Positions 7,203 through 17,135 of a stretch of DNA of 64,000 nucleotides are shown one piece after another (positions within the stretch are counted from its first letter, which is position 1; every line of letters starts with the position of its first letter). The notes beneath the pieces were generated by a model, which was not told where the DNA came from, did no database searches, and saw nothing but the letters and a program-made list of their open reading frames with translations. The position numbers were made by a program, and so were the translations under genes. Source of the stretch: Bacillus sp. CECT 9360 (GTDB taxonomy: Bacteria; Bacillota; Bacilli; Bacillales; DSM-1321); the NCBI RefSeq assembly GCF_918741275.1, contig NZ_CAKKNA010000013.1, forward strand, positions 1-64,000, read 5' to 3'.

Positions 7203-8819
7203 ATGGAGATTAAAAATCTCATGTTGCCGTTATTAAATCAGTTCGCTTCAGATTATACACAAGGTAATCTGCAAGTGGAAGATTACTTTCATTATAACCT
7301 GTCAAGTTCTGACCTTTTTCAGGCAAGATATAACGAGCTCATGACCCGTTCCTTTCTGCGTGATGAATTGGCAGATTACATACAGAATTATATGTCCAGA
7401 TTTAATCCGGGACCGGAAGTGCTGAAAAATATGGAGGATCTCCGAAAACGAGATTCGGTAGTCGTCATTGGTGGACAACAAGCGGGCTTACTGTCGGGAC
7501 CGTTGTATACTGTCCATAAAGTCATTTCTATCATTAAGCTTGCCGAGCAACAGGAAAAAGCTCTTGGCAAAAGAGTCATTCCTATATTTTGGATTGCGGG
7601 TGAGGACCATGATTTAGCCGAGGTAAATCATGTGTATACGATGCAGGGCAAAAAATCATATCCATTCTATCATCCTTTTAAAACAATGATATCCGATATG
7701 AAATTAGATGCCGGGTCGGCAATGGCCTGGATTGAGGATGTTGTGGAAACATACGGAGAAAGCGAATTCACCAACGATCTGCTTCATCAAGCAAAAGAGA
7801 TGCTTGAAAAGGGAGAGACATTCGTCGATTTTTTTGCTTCGTTAATTCTTGAATGGTTTAACAAATATGGCCTTCTACTGATGGATGCCGGAGATCCCGA
7901 ACTTCGCAGAATTGAGGCAGGCTATTTTAAAGAACTGATTGAGAAGAGTGGCAAAGTGAAAGACGCTGTTTTATCCCAGCAGGCATTCATGCTGGAAAAA
8001 GGCTATAAACGCACAATCCAAATGGAGGAGAGCGCAGCCAACCTCTTCTATTATGATCGGGAAAAACAGGAACGTACCTTGCTTGAGTTGTCCGGGTCAA
8101 ATTACGTTGGAAAAAATGGTGGCGTTTCTTTCACTGAAGCCGAGCTTATCGAAATGGCCGAGAAACAACCGGAAAAGTTAAGCAACAATGTTGTGACCAG
8201 GCCGATTATGCAGGAAATGCTTTTTCCGGTGCTCGCTTTTATTTCGGGCCCCGGCGAAATAGCCTATTGGGCAGAATTAAAGCAAGCCTTTGAACAATTC
8301 GGCTTAAAAATGCCGCCTATCATACCGAGATTGAATATTACCATTTTAGAGCGTGGCATCGCAACGGATCTGGAGGAGACTAGACTCGATTTGGAGACTG
8401 TTTTAACCACTGGAACAGAGTCTGCAAAACAATCCTTTATTGATTCTGTGAAGGATAAGTCGCTTGAGGATGAATTTAAGTTAGTGAGAACAATATTGGA
8501 AGAAAAGCATATCGCTTTAACTAGAAAAGCAGTTGAAGTTGACAAAGGATTACAGCCATTGCTTGAAAAAAACCGGAATTTGTTGATAGGGCAGCTGGAT
8601 TTTATGTACGATCGAATCATAAACAGCACCAAGGATAAACATTCGGTAGTACTTGCAAAATATAATAGAATAGAAACATCCCTATTTCCGCTTGGTTCAC
8701 CACAGGAACGAATCTGGAATATTTTTTACTATCTTAATAAATATGGCCCCACTTTCATTGAAGATATCATGAAAATGGACTATGAATTTGATAATAAACA
8801 CAAGGTTATCTACTTATAA
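7203..8819 (+). CDS. bshC: Bacillithiol biosynthesis cysteine ligase BshC
   Basis: BshC adds cysteine to glucosaminyl-malate, the last step in making bacillithiol, the main low-molecular-weight thiol of many Firmicutes. The 538-residue length is that of the family (B. subtilis YllA). Conserved segments are VVIGGQQAGLLSGPLYTVHK (about 86-105), IPIFWIAGEDHDLAEVNH (about 125-142) and FISGPGEIAYWAELKQAFE (about 348-366). The C-terminal 450-538 part includes coiled-coil helices. The start ATG 7203 has AAGGGAG 6 nt upstream. It has its own terminator at 8838, so it may be a single-gene unit before the dcw cluster. Confidence 0.95.
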   Translation: MEIKNLMLPLLNQFASDYTQGNLQVEDYFHYNLSSSDLFQARYNELMTRSFLRDELADYIQNYMSRFNPGPEVLKNMEDLRKRDSVVVIGGQQAGLLSGPLYTVHKVISIIKLAEQQEKALGKRVIPIFWIAGEDHDLAEVNHVYTMQGKKSYPFYHPFKTMISDMKLDAGSAMAWIEDVVETYGESEFTNDLLHQAKEMLEKGETFVDFFASLILEWFNKYGLLLMDAGDPELRRIEAGYFKELIEKSGKVKDAVLSQQAFMLEKGYKRTIQMEESAANLFYYDREKQERTLLELSGSNYVGKNGGVSFTEAELIEMAEKQPEKLSNNVVTRPIMQEMLFPVLAFISGPGEIAYWAELKQAFEQFGLKMPPIIPRLNITILERGIATDLEETRLDLETVLTTGTESAKQSFIDSVKDKSLEDEFKLVRTILEEKHIALTRKAVEVDKGLQPLLEKNRNLLIGQLDFMYDRIINSTKDKHSVVLAKYNRIETSLFPLGSPQERIWNIFYYLNKYGPTFIEDIMKMDYEFDNKHKVIYL

Positions 8820-8837
8820 TCTTTACAATTTAGTTAA

Positions 8838-8868
8838 GAGGCAGGAATTATTTCCTGTCTTTTTTTTA
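8838..8868 (+). terminator. Terminator after bshC
   Basis: AGGCAGGAA pairs with TTCCTGTCT around a 4-nt loop (one G-U pair), followed by a run of T's. Confidence 0.85.
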
Positions 8869-8961
8869 TGCGAAAAATAAAAAACGAAAAAAAATACGCG
8901 ACAAAGACCTATATAAAAGGGTTTTTAATCGATGAATCCAATCGTTGGGAAATAATTTTAA

Positions 8962-9020
8962 AAAGTGGTGGTGAAAAGTGGGGGATTGTGGTACATTTAT
9001 ATGGAAAGTGGGGTAAGTGG
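8962..9020 (+). promoter_or_regulatory. Candidate MraZ operator: tandem AAAGTGG boxes
   Basis: Direct repeats of AAAGTGG occur at 8962-8968, 8975-8981 and 9005-9011, with partial boxes GTGG at 8988-8991 and AAGTGG at 9015-9020. Several are spaced 10 bp, one helical turn. MraZ proteins bind clustered repeats with a GTGG core upstream of their own gene (TGGGN repeats in E. coli, AAAGTGK in mollicutes). The last pair overlaps the mraZ ribosome site, so repression could also block translation starts. Inference from sequence similarity only. Confidence 0.55.
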
Positions 9021-9022
9021 CT

Positions 9023-9454
9023 ATGTTCATGGGTGAATACCATCATAACATCGATAATAAGGGTCGCTTAATCGTACCTGCCAAGTTCAGGGACAACCTC
9101 GGTGATGAGTTTGTGATTACCCGCGGACTGGACCAGTGTTTATTTGGTTACCCAATGGACGAATGGAGACAGCTTGAAGAAAAGCTGAAAGCCCTGCCTT
9201 TAACCAAAAAAGATGCCCGCGCTTTTACACGATTTTTCTTTTCAGGTGCGACGGAATGTGAATTGGACAAGCAAGGACGGATTAATATCCCTGCTCCGCT
9301 TACTTCCTATGGTCAGCTTGAAAAAGAATGCGTCATTCTCGGAGTTTCCAGTCGAATTGAGATTTGGAGCAAGTCCCTTTGGGAAGACTATTTTTCAACC
9401 TCAGAAGATTCTTTTGCTGAGATTGCAGAGAATATGATTGGTTTTGATATTTAA
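9023..9454 (+). CDS. mraZ: Transcriptional regulator MraZ
   Basis: A 143-residue DNA-binding protein with two AbrB-like swapped-hairpin domains. The conserved motif [20 protein letters not shown] is at residues 2-21, and the second repeat [14 protein letters not shown] starts near 81. It represses or modulates the dcw operon that it heads. ATG 9023 gives the standard N-terminus and follows GGGGTAAGTGGCT; a GTG at 9017 would add two residues. rsmH follows after 46 bp. Confidence 0.95.
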   Translation: MFMGEYHHNIDNKGRLIVPAKFRDNLGDEFVITRGLDQCLFGYPMDEWRQLEEKLKALPLTKKDARAFTRFFFSGATECELDKQGRINIPAPLTSYGQLEKECVILGVSSRIEIWSKSLWEDYFSTSEDSFAEIAENMIGFDI

Positions 9455-9500
9455 TTTGCAGTCTTTAAAGGAAGATATCAGCGATTGGAAGGATGTTAAT

Positions 9501-10445
9501 ATGTTTCAACATACAACTGTATTACTTAGGGAAACGGTGGATGGACTAGACATTAAGCCCGATGGCGTCTATGTCGATTGTACACTTGGGGGCGCAGGAC
9601 ACAGCGAATATTTACTATCAAAACTTTCGGAAACTGGCAGGTTATATGGGTTTGATCAAGATATAACCGCGATTAGAAATGCCGAAGAAAAGTTAAGCGG
9701 CTATGGGGAACGTGTCACCCTTATTCAAAACAATTTCAAACATATTAAAGAAGAGTTAACAAGCCGGGGAATACATAAGGTCGATGGGATTTTATATGAT
9801 TTGGGAGTATCGTCTCCGCAACTAGATACACCGGAGCGTGGCTTTAGCTATCATCATGACGCGCCACTCGATATGAGGATGAATCAAAGCGCGCGGATCT
9901 CCGCCTATGACGTTGTAAATACCTGGTCATTCCAGGATCTTACCAGGATTTTCTTTCAATATGGAGAAGAAAAATTCGCTAAACAAATATCAAGAAAAAT
10001 AGAGGCTGCAAGAGAAAAAAAACCGATTGAGACAACCTATGAATTAGTCGAGCTGATTAAAGACGGAATACCAGCACCGGCTAGGAGAAAGGGAGGACAT
10101 CCCGCAAAGAGGATTTTCCAGGCGATTCGCATTGCCGTGAATGATGAACTAGGCGTGTTTGAAGATTCTCTGGAACAATCGATCTCGATTTTAAAGCCAG
10201 GGGGAAGAATTTCGGTTATCACCTTTCATTCGCTAGAAGACAGGATTTGCAAATCTGTCTTTAAGAAATACAGTGATCTACCAGAGCTTCCACCGGGACT
10301 TCCTATCATTCCCGATGAATTTCAGCCGACACTAAAGTTGGTAAACAGAAAACCGCTCTTGCCAAGCGACGAAGAACTGGAAAAAAACAATCGATCAAGA
10401 TCAGCTAAGTTAAGAATTGCAGAAAAAATTAAAGAGATTATTTAG
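9501..10445 (+). CDS. rsmH: 16S rRNA m4C1402 methyltransferase RsmH (MraW)
   Basis: RsmH methylates N4 of C1402 in 16S rRNA with S-adenosylmethionine. The 314-residue protein shows the SAM-binding motif [15 protein letters not shown] (about 24-38), then [15 protein letters not shown] and the C-terminal [11 protein letters not shown] and [10 protein letters not shown] segments. The start ATG 9501 ([11 protein letters not shown]) follows GGAAGG; the frame is open upstream to 9438 inside mraZ but without a ribosome site. It is the second gene of the dcw operon, with ftsL 11 bp downstream. Confidence 0.97.
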   Translation: MFQHTTVLLRETVDGLDIKPDGVYVDCTLGGAGHSEYLLSKLSETGRLYGFDQDITAIRNAEEKLSGYGERVTLIQNNFKHIKEELTSRGIHKVDGILYDLGVSSPQLDTPERGFSYHHDAPLDMRMNQSARISAYDVVNTWSFQDLTRIFFQYGEEKFAKQISRKIEAAREKKPIETTYELVELIKDGIPAPARRKGGHPAKRIFQAIRIAVNDELGVFEDSLEQSISILKPGGRISVITFHSLEDRICKSVFKKYSDLPELPPGLPIIPDEFQPTLKLVNRKPLLPSDEELEKNNRSRSAKLRIAEKIKEII

Positions 10446-10456
10446 GGGGAATTCCG

Positions 10457-10810
10457 ATGAGTTCTATCGCGAAAAGAATCCAAGAACAGCAACAATCAGA
10501 ACAACAAAAAACAGTCCAGACAGTCATAATCCATAAAACAAAAATATCCTTTGGGGAATTGGTGCTTTTATGTGCGTTGGCTCTGGCGATTGCCTTTGCC
10601 GGGGTGAAAATCATTTCGAACCAAAGCGCCATTTATCAAACGAATAAAGAAATCCAGCAGACAGAAGCATCCATTGATGAACAAATAAAAGTAACGAATG
10701 ATTTGGCGGTCCAGGTAGATGAGCTAAGTACTTATGAACGCATCTGGAAGAAAGCTGCTGAGCTTGGCCTCATGTTAAACGAAAATAATGTGAAGGTTGT
10801 GCAGGAATAA
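10457..10810 (+). CDS. ftsL: Cell division protein FtsL
   Basis: A 117-residue bitopic membrane protein of the divisome. FtsL bridges DivIB/DivIC to the septal synthase. The N-terminus (1-30) is cytoplasmic and Gln-rich, one membrane segment lies at about 33-53, and an extracellular coiled coil follows at about 60-100. The ATG 10457 follows GGGGGAATTCCG. Its TAA stop overlaps the pbpB start by one base (TAATG), indicating translational coupling. Confidence 0.92.
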   Translation: MSSIAKRIQEQQQSEQQKTVQTVIIHKTKISFGELVLLCALALAIAFAGVKIISNQSAIYQTNKEIQQTEASIDEQIKVTNDLAVQVDELSTYERIWKKAAELGLMLNENNVKVVQE

Positions 10811-12972
10811 TGCAAATCAAGCAAAAAAATATGAAAACAGGAGCAGCGCTGCTATTTGTATTATTCGCTCTGCTCTTTTTTGTATTAATCGGCCGCTTTC
10901 TCTATATTCAAACTACGGGTAGGGCTGGCGGTGAAGCGTTAGCTGCCAAAGTGGAGGAAAAGTATGAAAAGCAAAGAGTCATCGAAGCAGAACGCGGCAC
11001 GATCTATGACGCAAAAGGCGAAGTGATTGCCGAAGATACATCTTCCTATTCGCTTCAGGCAGTGCTGGATAAAAAGATGCCTAATCATGTTGTGGATCCT
11101 GAGATGACGGCTAGACAACTAGCCAAATATTTAGATAAGGATAAGCAGTATTTTTATGAACGTCTGACAAAAAAAGGCTCTGACCAAGTAGAATTCGGCA
11201 CAGTTGGAAGAGATATAACTCATGAAATAAAGGGAAAAATTGAAAAGCTGAATTTGCCAGGCATTACCTTTGGCCGCGATACAAAGCGATTTTATCCGAA
11301 TGGCGTATTTTCATCGCACTTAATCGGCTATGTGGAAAACGATAATAAAGGCGAAGTAGTTGGCAAACTGGGTGTTGAACGCTTTTTGAACAGTGATCTC
11401 AAGGAAGAAGATGGCGCTTTGAAATACGATAGCGATTTCTGGGGTGTTCTGCTTCCGGGAAGTGAAGAAAAGATTACTCCTCCCAAAAACGGAAAAGATG
11501 TAACCTTGACGATCGATAAAAAAATCCAGACATTCCTAGAGGACTCGATCACGAAAGTCCAAAATGAATACAAGCCGGAACAGATCATTGCGATTGTATC
11601 TAATCCAAAAACAGGCGAAATCGTTGCCATGGCACAACGGCCAACCTTCCATCCGCAGACGAAGGAAGGGTTAACCGATACTTGGCATAACCTTGCTGTG
11701 GAAGAAAGTTTCGAGCCGGGTTCTACAATGAAAACATTTACTTTGGCAGCTGCTGTGGAAGAAGGAAAGTTTAATCCGACTGCGACTTTCACGACTGGTT
11801 CATATAAAGTGCCTGGCACTAAACCGATAAATGACCACAGCGGAATCCCTAAAGGAAAGCAGATAACATTTTTGGAAGGAGTGCAGCGATCTTCCAATGT
11901 GGGTTTCTCAACTCTGGCTATGGAAGGAATTGGATCAGAGAAATTGAGGCAGTACTTAACGGATTTTGGCTTTGATAAGCCTACAGGAATTGATTTGCCC
12001 CATGAAGCGACCAGTAAAATACAATACAAGTATAAACGTGATAAAATTTCTACGGCATTCGGACAAGCCAGTGCGATTACACCCATTCAACAAATTCAAG
12101 CCGCATCAGCAGTAGCCAATGCCGGAAACATGATGAAGCCTTATGTCATAAAAGAAATCAGCGAAGCAGGTAACGATAGGGTAATCAAAGAAACAAAACC
12201 CCATGTGGCCGGTAAGCCAATATCGGCAGAAACAGCAAAAAAAGTCCGTGAATATTTAGGTACCGTCATTACAGCAAAGAATGGAACGGGGAAAAAATAT
12301 AAAATTGACGGCTATGAAGTTGCCGGTAAAACAGGTACGGCTCAAATGTCCGGACCTGGAGGCCTTTATCTCACAGGCTCTGAGAACTATACGTTCTCAT
12401 TCCTTGGAATGGCTCCAAAGGATGACCCGCAATTGGTCATGTATGTTGCGGTCAAACAGCCGGAGCTAAAAGGTGGCAAGGTAGGTGCTGATCCGCTCTC
12501 TGAAATCTTCAATCCTGTTATGAAGAGCAGCCTGCAGTACCTGAACATAAAGCCTTCTAATTTCGATAAAAAAGAACTGAAAAAGATCGACGAATATAGC
12601 GACCAGCCTGTAGAGGAAGTTGTTCAGCAATTAAAAGAAGCTGGTTATGATGCCGTAACCATTGGGAAAGGAAACAATGTTGCGGATCAAGCGCCAAAAG
12701 CGGGAAGCGTGCTCCTTGAAGGTGAAAGGGTCATCATCAAAACGGATGGTGAAATGACGGTTCCTGATATGCATGGATGGTCATTAAGGGATGCGATGAA
12801 GGTTGCGAGCCTTGCAAAGCTGGATTTAAACACGGCAGGCAGCGGATATGTCAGCAAACAAAATCTAAAGCCGGGAAGCATCGTTAACGAGGGAGATTAT
12901 TGTATCATCGAACTGAAAAAACCAGAAGATATATTAAAAAAGTCAGCGAAAAAAAATGAAGTACATGATTAA
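10810..12972 (+). CDS. pbpB: Septal penicillin-binding protein 2B
   Basis: PBP2B is the class B transpeptidase that crosslinks septal peptidoglycan with FtsW. The 720-residue protein has an N-terminal membrane anchor (about 12-33), a PBP dimer domain (about 55-225), a transpeptidase domain with the three active-site motifs (S305-T-M-K, SSN in QRSSNVGFS, and K507-T-G), and two C-terminal PASTA domains (about 585-715). The start ATG 10810 overlaps the ftsL stop. It is followed by a terminator and a minisatellite before spoVD. Confidence 0.96.
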   Translation: MQIKQKNMKTGAALLFVLFALLFFVLIGRFLYIQTTGRAGGEALAAKVEEKYEKQRVIEAERGTIYDAKGEVIAEDTSSYSLQAVLDKKMPNHVVDPEMTARQLAKYLDKDKQYFYERLTKKGSDQVEFGTVGRDITHEIKGKIEKLNLPGITFGRDTKRFYPNGVFSSHLIGYVENDNKGEVVGKLGVERFLNSDLKEEDGALKYDSDFWGVLLPGSEEKITPPKNGKDVTLTIDKKIQTFLEDSITKVQNEYKPEQIIAIVSNPKTGEIVAMAQRPTFHPQTKEGLTDTWHNLAVEESFEPGSTMKTFTLAAAVEEGKFNPTATFTTGSYKVPGTKPINDHSGIPKGKQITFLEGVQRSSNVGFSTLAMEGIGSEKLRQYLTDFGFDKPTGIDLPHEATSKIQYKYKRDKISTAFGQASAITPIQQIQAASAVANAGNMMKPYVIKEISEAGNDRVIKETKPHVAGKPISAETAKKVREYLGTVITAKNGTGKKYKIDGYEVAGKTGTAQMSGPGGLYLTGSENYTFSFLGMAPKDDPQLVMYVAVKQPELKGGKVGADPLSEIFNPVMKSSLQYLNIKPSNFDKKELKKIDEYSDQPVEEVVQQLKEAGYDAVTIGKGNNVADQAPKAGSVLLEGERVIIKTDGEMTVPDMHGWSLRDAMKVASLAKLDLNTAGSGYVSKQNLKPGSIVNEGDYCIIELKKPEDILKKSAKKNEVHD

Positions 12973-12977
12973 CTTTG

Positions 12978-13013
12978 CAAAGGAACCCGCCAAAAAGTGG
13001 GTTCCTTTGTTTT
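12978..13013 (+). terminator. Terminator after pbpB
   Basis: CAAAGGAACCC (12978-12988) pairs perfectly with GGGTTCCTTTG (12999-13009), followed by TTTT. It separates the vegetative mraZ-pbpB unit from spoVD. Confidence 0.9.
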
Positions 13014-13100
13014 AGTTGAAAAAAGTATAATTTATTACTTTGATAGTTAAGTAGAGGACTTACAGAATTAGTCTTTCTTCCTTTGGTACCGAAAATAAGG

Positions 13101-13315
13101 ACCGGCAACAAAAATTATATTCCGGCAACGAAAGTCCCTGTTCCGGCAACAAAATGAAAAAAGCGGCAACAAAACGGAAATTTCGGCAACAAAAACAGGG
13201 GCAGGCAACAAAAACTATAATCCGGCAACGAAAGTCCCTGTTCCGGCAACAAAATGAAATAAGCGGCAACAAAATGAAAATTCCGGCAACAAAAAATGGG
13301 CCCGGCAACAGAATG
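13101..13315. repeat. Minisatellite: 11 units of about 20 bp in the pbpB-spoVD gap
   Basis: The word GGCAACA/G recurs at 13104, 13124, 13145, 13165, 13185, 13204, 13224, 13245, 13265, 13285 and 13304, so the period is 19-21 bp. The consensus unit resembles CCGGCAACAAAATGAAAATT. Units 1-5 and 6-10 match in order (for example CGAAAGTCCCTGTT in units 2 and 7), showing a 100-bp block duplication. The flanks, 13014-13100 and 13316-13473, show no gene. On the minus strand the array reads as a short Cys/Phe-rich frame that I regard as chance. Confidence 0.93.
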
Positions 13316-13442
13316 AAAATGCCCCTATAAACCTCATCAATCTACTTCAATCAGCAAAAAACTCGCTACAATATTGAACTTTCCGTTAAAAGACTGCCAA
13401 TCGCTGAGTTTTGTTACAAGGTTCTAGGTTGGTTCGGACGAG

Positions 13443-13450
13443 CATATAGT
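13443..13450 (+). promoter_or_regulatory. Possible sigma-E -10 element upstream of spoVD
   Basis: CATATAGT at 13443-13450 resembles the sigma-E -10 consensus (CATACAnT). No convincing -35 box is seen at the right distance. spoVD is sigma-E-dependent in B. subtilis, which is why the site is noted. Confidence 0.25.
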
Positions 13451-13482
13451 TGAACATGCTGAAATGGAGGTAGGTGCTTTTT

Positions 13483-15405
13483 TTGCGTGTTTCTAATGTG
13501 ACGGTCAGAAAGAGGCTGTTGATAGCGTTATTGGTAGGCTTGGGCATATTTCTTATCATTGATATCCGCCTGGGAATTGTCCAGCTTTATTTAGGGGAAT
13601 GGCTCACTGGACAGGCAAAGGAATCATGGAGCCGTGATATTCCGTTTGAGCCTCAGCGGGGAGAAATTCTTGACCGTAACGGCGTCCCGCTTGCCACGAA
13701 TGTTTCCGCGCCGACTGTTTATGTCGTTCCCAGGCAAGTAGAAGATCCTGCCGAGACTGCCGGGAAGCTTGCAGGTATTTTGGACATGCCTAAAGAAACG
13801 GCTTATAAAGAAATCACAAAAGGTGAAATGTATATCCGCCTTTCCAAAGGAAGAAAGATTTCTCATGAAAAAGCCAAAGAAATCAAGGCACTCGGTTTAA
13901 AAGGCATATACATAGCCGAGGATTCCAAACGCCATTACCCTTTTGGATCCTATCTGTCTCATGTTCTCGGTTTTGCCGGTGTTGATAATCAGGGGCTTAC
14001 AGGAATTGAGCTTTCCTATGATGAGGAATTAAAAGGAGAGAAGGGGTATGTTAAGTTTTATTCAGACGCCAAGGGAAAGCGGATGGAAAACATGGCGGAT
14101 GATTACAAACCGCCTAAAAATGGCTTGAACCTAAAGCTTACGATCGATAATAAAATTCAGACAATTATAGAAAGGGAGCTTGAAATCGCGGAGGCGACCT
14201 ATAAACCGGATGGCATCGTTGCCATTGCCATGAATCCTACTAACGGGGAAATCCTTGCGATGTCAAGCAAGCCTTCTTTTGATCCGACGAACTTCAGGAA
14301 TGTACCTCAGGAAATCTATAACCGAAATTTACCGGTATGGAGCACCTATGAGCCTGGATCTACCTTTAAAATCATTACCTTGGCCGCTGCTCTTGAGGAA
14401 AAAAAGGTGAATTTACTAGACGACCATTTCTTTGATTCAGGACATGTGAAGGTGGGAGGTGCCACGCTCCATTGCTGGAAAAGAGGCGGACATGGCTCAC
14501 AATCTTTTTTGGAAGTTGTCGAAAACTCTTGCAACCCTGGATTTGTGGAGTTGGGCAGTCGCTTAGGAAAAGATACCCTTTTTAAATACATTAAAGATTT
14601 CGGTTTTGGCCAAAAAACTGGAATCGACCTTCAAGGCGAGAGTACTGGAATCATGTTCAAAATGGATCGGGTCGGTCCTGTTGAGCAAGCAACGACTGCT
14701 TTCGGACAAGGTGTTTCCGTTACTCCGATCCAGCAGGTCGCAGCCGTTTCTGCCGCGGTCAATGGAGGCACGCTATACACACCATATGTCGCCAAGGAAC
14801 TCGTTGACCCCGTAACGGGCGAAGTCGTCATGAGGAAAACACCTCAATCAAAAAGGAATGTCATTTCAGAAGAAACGTCCAAGCAAATCCGTGGTGCCCT
14901 AGAATCTGTCGTCGCCAAAGGAAGCGGAAGAGGAGCTTTTGTTGAATCGTACCGTGTTGGGGGAAAAACAGGTACCGCCCAAAAAGCGCAGGGAGGCCGC
15001 TATTTGGAAAATAACCATATTGTCTCTTTCGTCGGCTTTGCCCCTGCCGATAAGCCGGAAATTGTCGTTTATGTAGCTGTTGACAATCCGAAAGGTGTCA
15101 GACAATTCGGAAGCACTGTTTCAGCACCGATTGTCGGTAAAATCATGGAAGATGTTTTGCGAGCGTTGAAGGTGGAACCTCGTAAAGAACAGATAGAAAA
15201 AGAAAAAAAATACGGAGATCCGATTATGGTGGAAGTTCCTGAGCTTGTCGGGATGAGTAGGAAAGATTTGCAAACACAGCTGATCGATTTAAGACTGGAT
15301 GTCGCCGGACAAGGAGAGAACGTGGTAAAACAGTCACCCGAACCGGGAGTGAAGGTAAAAGTAGGCTCAACTATAAGAATATATCTTGGCGAAAGCACAG
15401 AATAA
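13483..15405 (+). CDS. spoVD: Sporulation-specific penicillin-binding protein SpoVD
   Basis: SpoVD is the class B transpeptidase for spore cortex synthesis, partner of SpoVE, acting in the outer forespore membrane. I start it at TTG 13483 (MRVSNVTVRKRL, the family N-terminus), giving 640 residues; GTG 13474 is nearer to the GGAGG site and cannot be excluded. One membrane segment lies at about 13-35, followed by the dimer domain. The transpeptidase domain has S293-T-F-K, SCN (in ENSCNPGF) and K495-T-G, and one PASTA domain spans about 575-640. It differs from pbpB, which has two PASTA domains. It lies in the usual position before murE. Confidence 0.96.
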   Translation: MRVSNVTVRKRLLIALLVGLGIFLIIDIRLGIVQLYLGEWLTGQAKESWSRDIPFEPQRGEILDRNGVPLATNVSAPTVYVVPRQVEDPAETAGKLAGILDMPKETAYKEITKGEMYIRLSKGRKISHEKAKEIKALGLKGIYIAEDSKRHYPFGSYLSHVLGFAGVDNQGLTGIELSYDEELKGEKGYVKFYSDAKGKRMENMADDYKPPKNGLNLKLTIDNKIQTIIERELEIAEATYKPDGIVAIAMNPTNGEILAMSSKPSFDPTNFRNVPQEIYNRNLPVWSTYEPGSTFKIITLAAALEEKKVNLLDDHFFDSGHVKVGGATLHCWKRGGHGSQSFLEVVENSCNPGFVELGSRLGKDTLFKYIKDFGFGQKTGIDLQGESTGIMFKMDRVGPVEQATTAFGQGVSVTPIQQVAAVSAAVNGGTLYTPYVAKELVDPVTGEVVMRKTPQSKRNVISEETSKQIRGALESVVAKGSGRGAFVESYRVGGKTGTAQKAQGGRYLENNHIVSFVGFAPADKPEIVVYVAVDNPKGVRQFGSTVSAPIVGKIMEDVLRALKVEPRKEQIEKEKKYGDPIMVEVPELVGMSRKDLQTQLIDLRLDVAGQGENVVKQSPEPGVKVKVGSTIRIYLGESTE

Positions 15406-15427
15406 GTATAAAATAATAAATGGCAGA

Positions 15428-15460
15428 AAAGCGGCTGGGTACTTTCAGCCGCTTTCTTTA
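15428..15460 (+). terminator. Hairpin/terminator after spoVD
   Basis: AAAGCGGCTG pairs with CAGCCGCTTT around an 8-nt loop. The following tail is only moderately T-rich, so read-through into murE is likely. Confidence 0.7.
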
Positions 15461-15513
15461 CTGAATAAAAAATTACTAATGCCTCAAGTCAGGCTTGAGA
15501 GGAATGGAAAAAA

Positions 15514-16983
15514 ATGAAGCTCCACACTTTACTTTCTTACTTGCACTCATTTTCCAAATATACAGGAGACAACCCGGATATCACATCCATCGAACATGAT
15601 AATCGGCAAGTGAAAGCAGGAAGTTTATTTATTTGCGTTAAGGGCTACACAGTAGACGGTCATGATTATGCCGCCCGCGCTGTCAAAGCAGGCGCTGCCG
15701 CCGTCTTAGCTGAAAGAGAGATGTCTCTGTCGGTGCCGGTAATCGTCGTGAAGGATACACAGCGGGCGATGGCTGTGCTTGCGGATGCCTTATACGGCCA
15801 TCCGACCCAGAAGCTCCGACTGATCGGGATAACGGGAACGAACGGCAAAACGACAACAAGCCATTTACTAGAAAAAATCTTTCATGACGCCGACCAAAAG
15901 ACCGGATTGATCGGTACGATGTATACAAAAGTCGGAGAGAAAATCTACAATACCCGGAACACGACCCCAGACAGCGCAACGCTCCAAAAGGTCTTTCATG
16001 AAATGGAAGAAAGCAGCGTAGAAACGGCGATTATGGAGGTCTCGTCACATGCCCTTGAACTCGGCAGGATACATGGCTGTGATTTTGACATTGCCGTGTT
16101 TACGAATCTTACCCAGGACCATTTGGACTTCCACGGAACGATGGAACGTTATAAGTATGCGAAATCCTTGTTTTTTTCCCAGCTTGGCAATGCCTTTATC
16201 GAGGGAAAGCCGAAATTTGCCGTTTTAAACGCGGATGACGAAGCGACTGAGGATTACAAAAAATGGACCGCAGCTCATGTGCTGACTTACGGGATTGATA
16301 AGGACGCAGATATAAGGGCAAAAAAAATCAACATTACATCAGAGGGTACCGAATTTTTACTTGAGACCCCTCAGGAAATGAGAAAGGTTACATTGAAGCT
16401 CGTAGGGAAATTCAGCGTATATAACGTGTTGGCTGCACTGGGAGCTGCGATGTGCGCGGGAGTCGGCCTCGATCAAATACTTGCTTCGATCGAAGAGGTT
16501 GAAGGAGTGTCGGGAAGGTTTGAACTTGTCCAAGCCGGACAGGATTTTTCGGTAATTGTTGATTATGCCCATACCCCTGACAGCCTTGAAAATGTGTTGA
16601 AGACGGTTGGAGAATTTGCCGAGAAGAGGATCTTTGTGATTATCGGCTGTGGTGGGGACCGCGATAAAACAAAACGGCCGATCATGGCGAAAATAGCATG
16701 TGATTTGGCGACGGATCCCATTTTTACTTCGGATAACCCGCGAAGCGAGAACCTGCACGAGATTCTTCGGGACATGGAAAAAGGTGTCGAAGGCAAATCT
16801 TATCTGGTAATCGCAGACAGAAAAGAAGCGATACAGCATGCTGTATCAGAGGCAAATGCGGGGGATGTAATCATCATTGCCGGAAAAGGTCATGAAACCT
16901 ATCAAATCATCGGCGATGAGGTTCTCGATTTTGATGATAGGATTGAAGCAAAAGCAGCGATTGTAGCTAATAAAATTAAATGA
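15514..16983 (+). CDS. murE: UDP-MurNAc-tripeptide synthetase MurE (meso-DAP type)
   Basis: MurE adds the third amino acid to UDP-MurNAc-L-Ala-D-Glu in the cytoplasm. The 489-residue protein shows the ATP-binding loop GTNGKTT (108-114) and the Mur-ligase second and third domains. The substrate-selecting motif is DNPR (407-410), which in this family indicates meso-diaminopimelate instead of lysine. The start ATG 15514 follows GAGAGGAATGG. The 150-bp gap to mraY has no clear terminator. Confidence 0.96.
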   Translation: MKLHTLLSYLHSFSKYTGDNPDITSIEHDNRQVKAGSLFICVKGYTVDGHDYAARAVKAGAAAVLAEREMSLSVPVIVVKDTQRAMAVLADALYGHPTQKLRLIGITGTNGKTTTSHLLEKIFHDADQKTGLIGTMYTKVGEKIYNTRNTTPDSATLQKVFHEMEESSVETAIMEVSSHALELGRIHGCDFDIAVFTNLTQDHLDFHGTMERYKYAKSLFFSQLGNAFIEGKPKFAVLNADDEATEDYKKWTAAHVLTYGIDKDADIRAKKINITSEGTEFLLETPQEMRKVTLKLVGKFSVYNVLAALGAAMCAGVGLDQILASIEEVEGVSGRFELVQAGQDFSVIVDYAHTPDSLENVLKTVGEFAEKRIFVIIGCGGDRDKTKRPIMAKIACDLATDPIFTSDNPRSENLHEILRDMEKGVEGKSYLVIADRKEAIQHAVSEANAGDVIIIAGKGHETYQIIGDEVLDFDDRIEAKAAIVANKIK

Positions 16984-17135
16984 AAAGTTGAAGAATGCGG
17001 CGAGCGTAAAGAATGATTATCAATAAATGTAACAATTGCATTCTGAAAAAAACAACGATAACATATCATGAAAGTGATGAAATACACATGAATATTATGA
17101 ATAGCTTAATTGCGTCAGGAATGAGGGAGTAAGGC

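Noticed and set aside
11328-12086. Long minus-strand frame (252 codons) within pbpB
   Set aside because: Shadow of pbpB on the other strand; pbpB has full active-site motifs in its frame.
13060-13308. Minus-strand Cys/Phe-rich frame of 82 codons
   Set aside because: It is the translation of the 20-bp repeat; the repeated CCRN/FVA pattern simply reflects the minisatellite, and there is no ribosome site.
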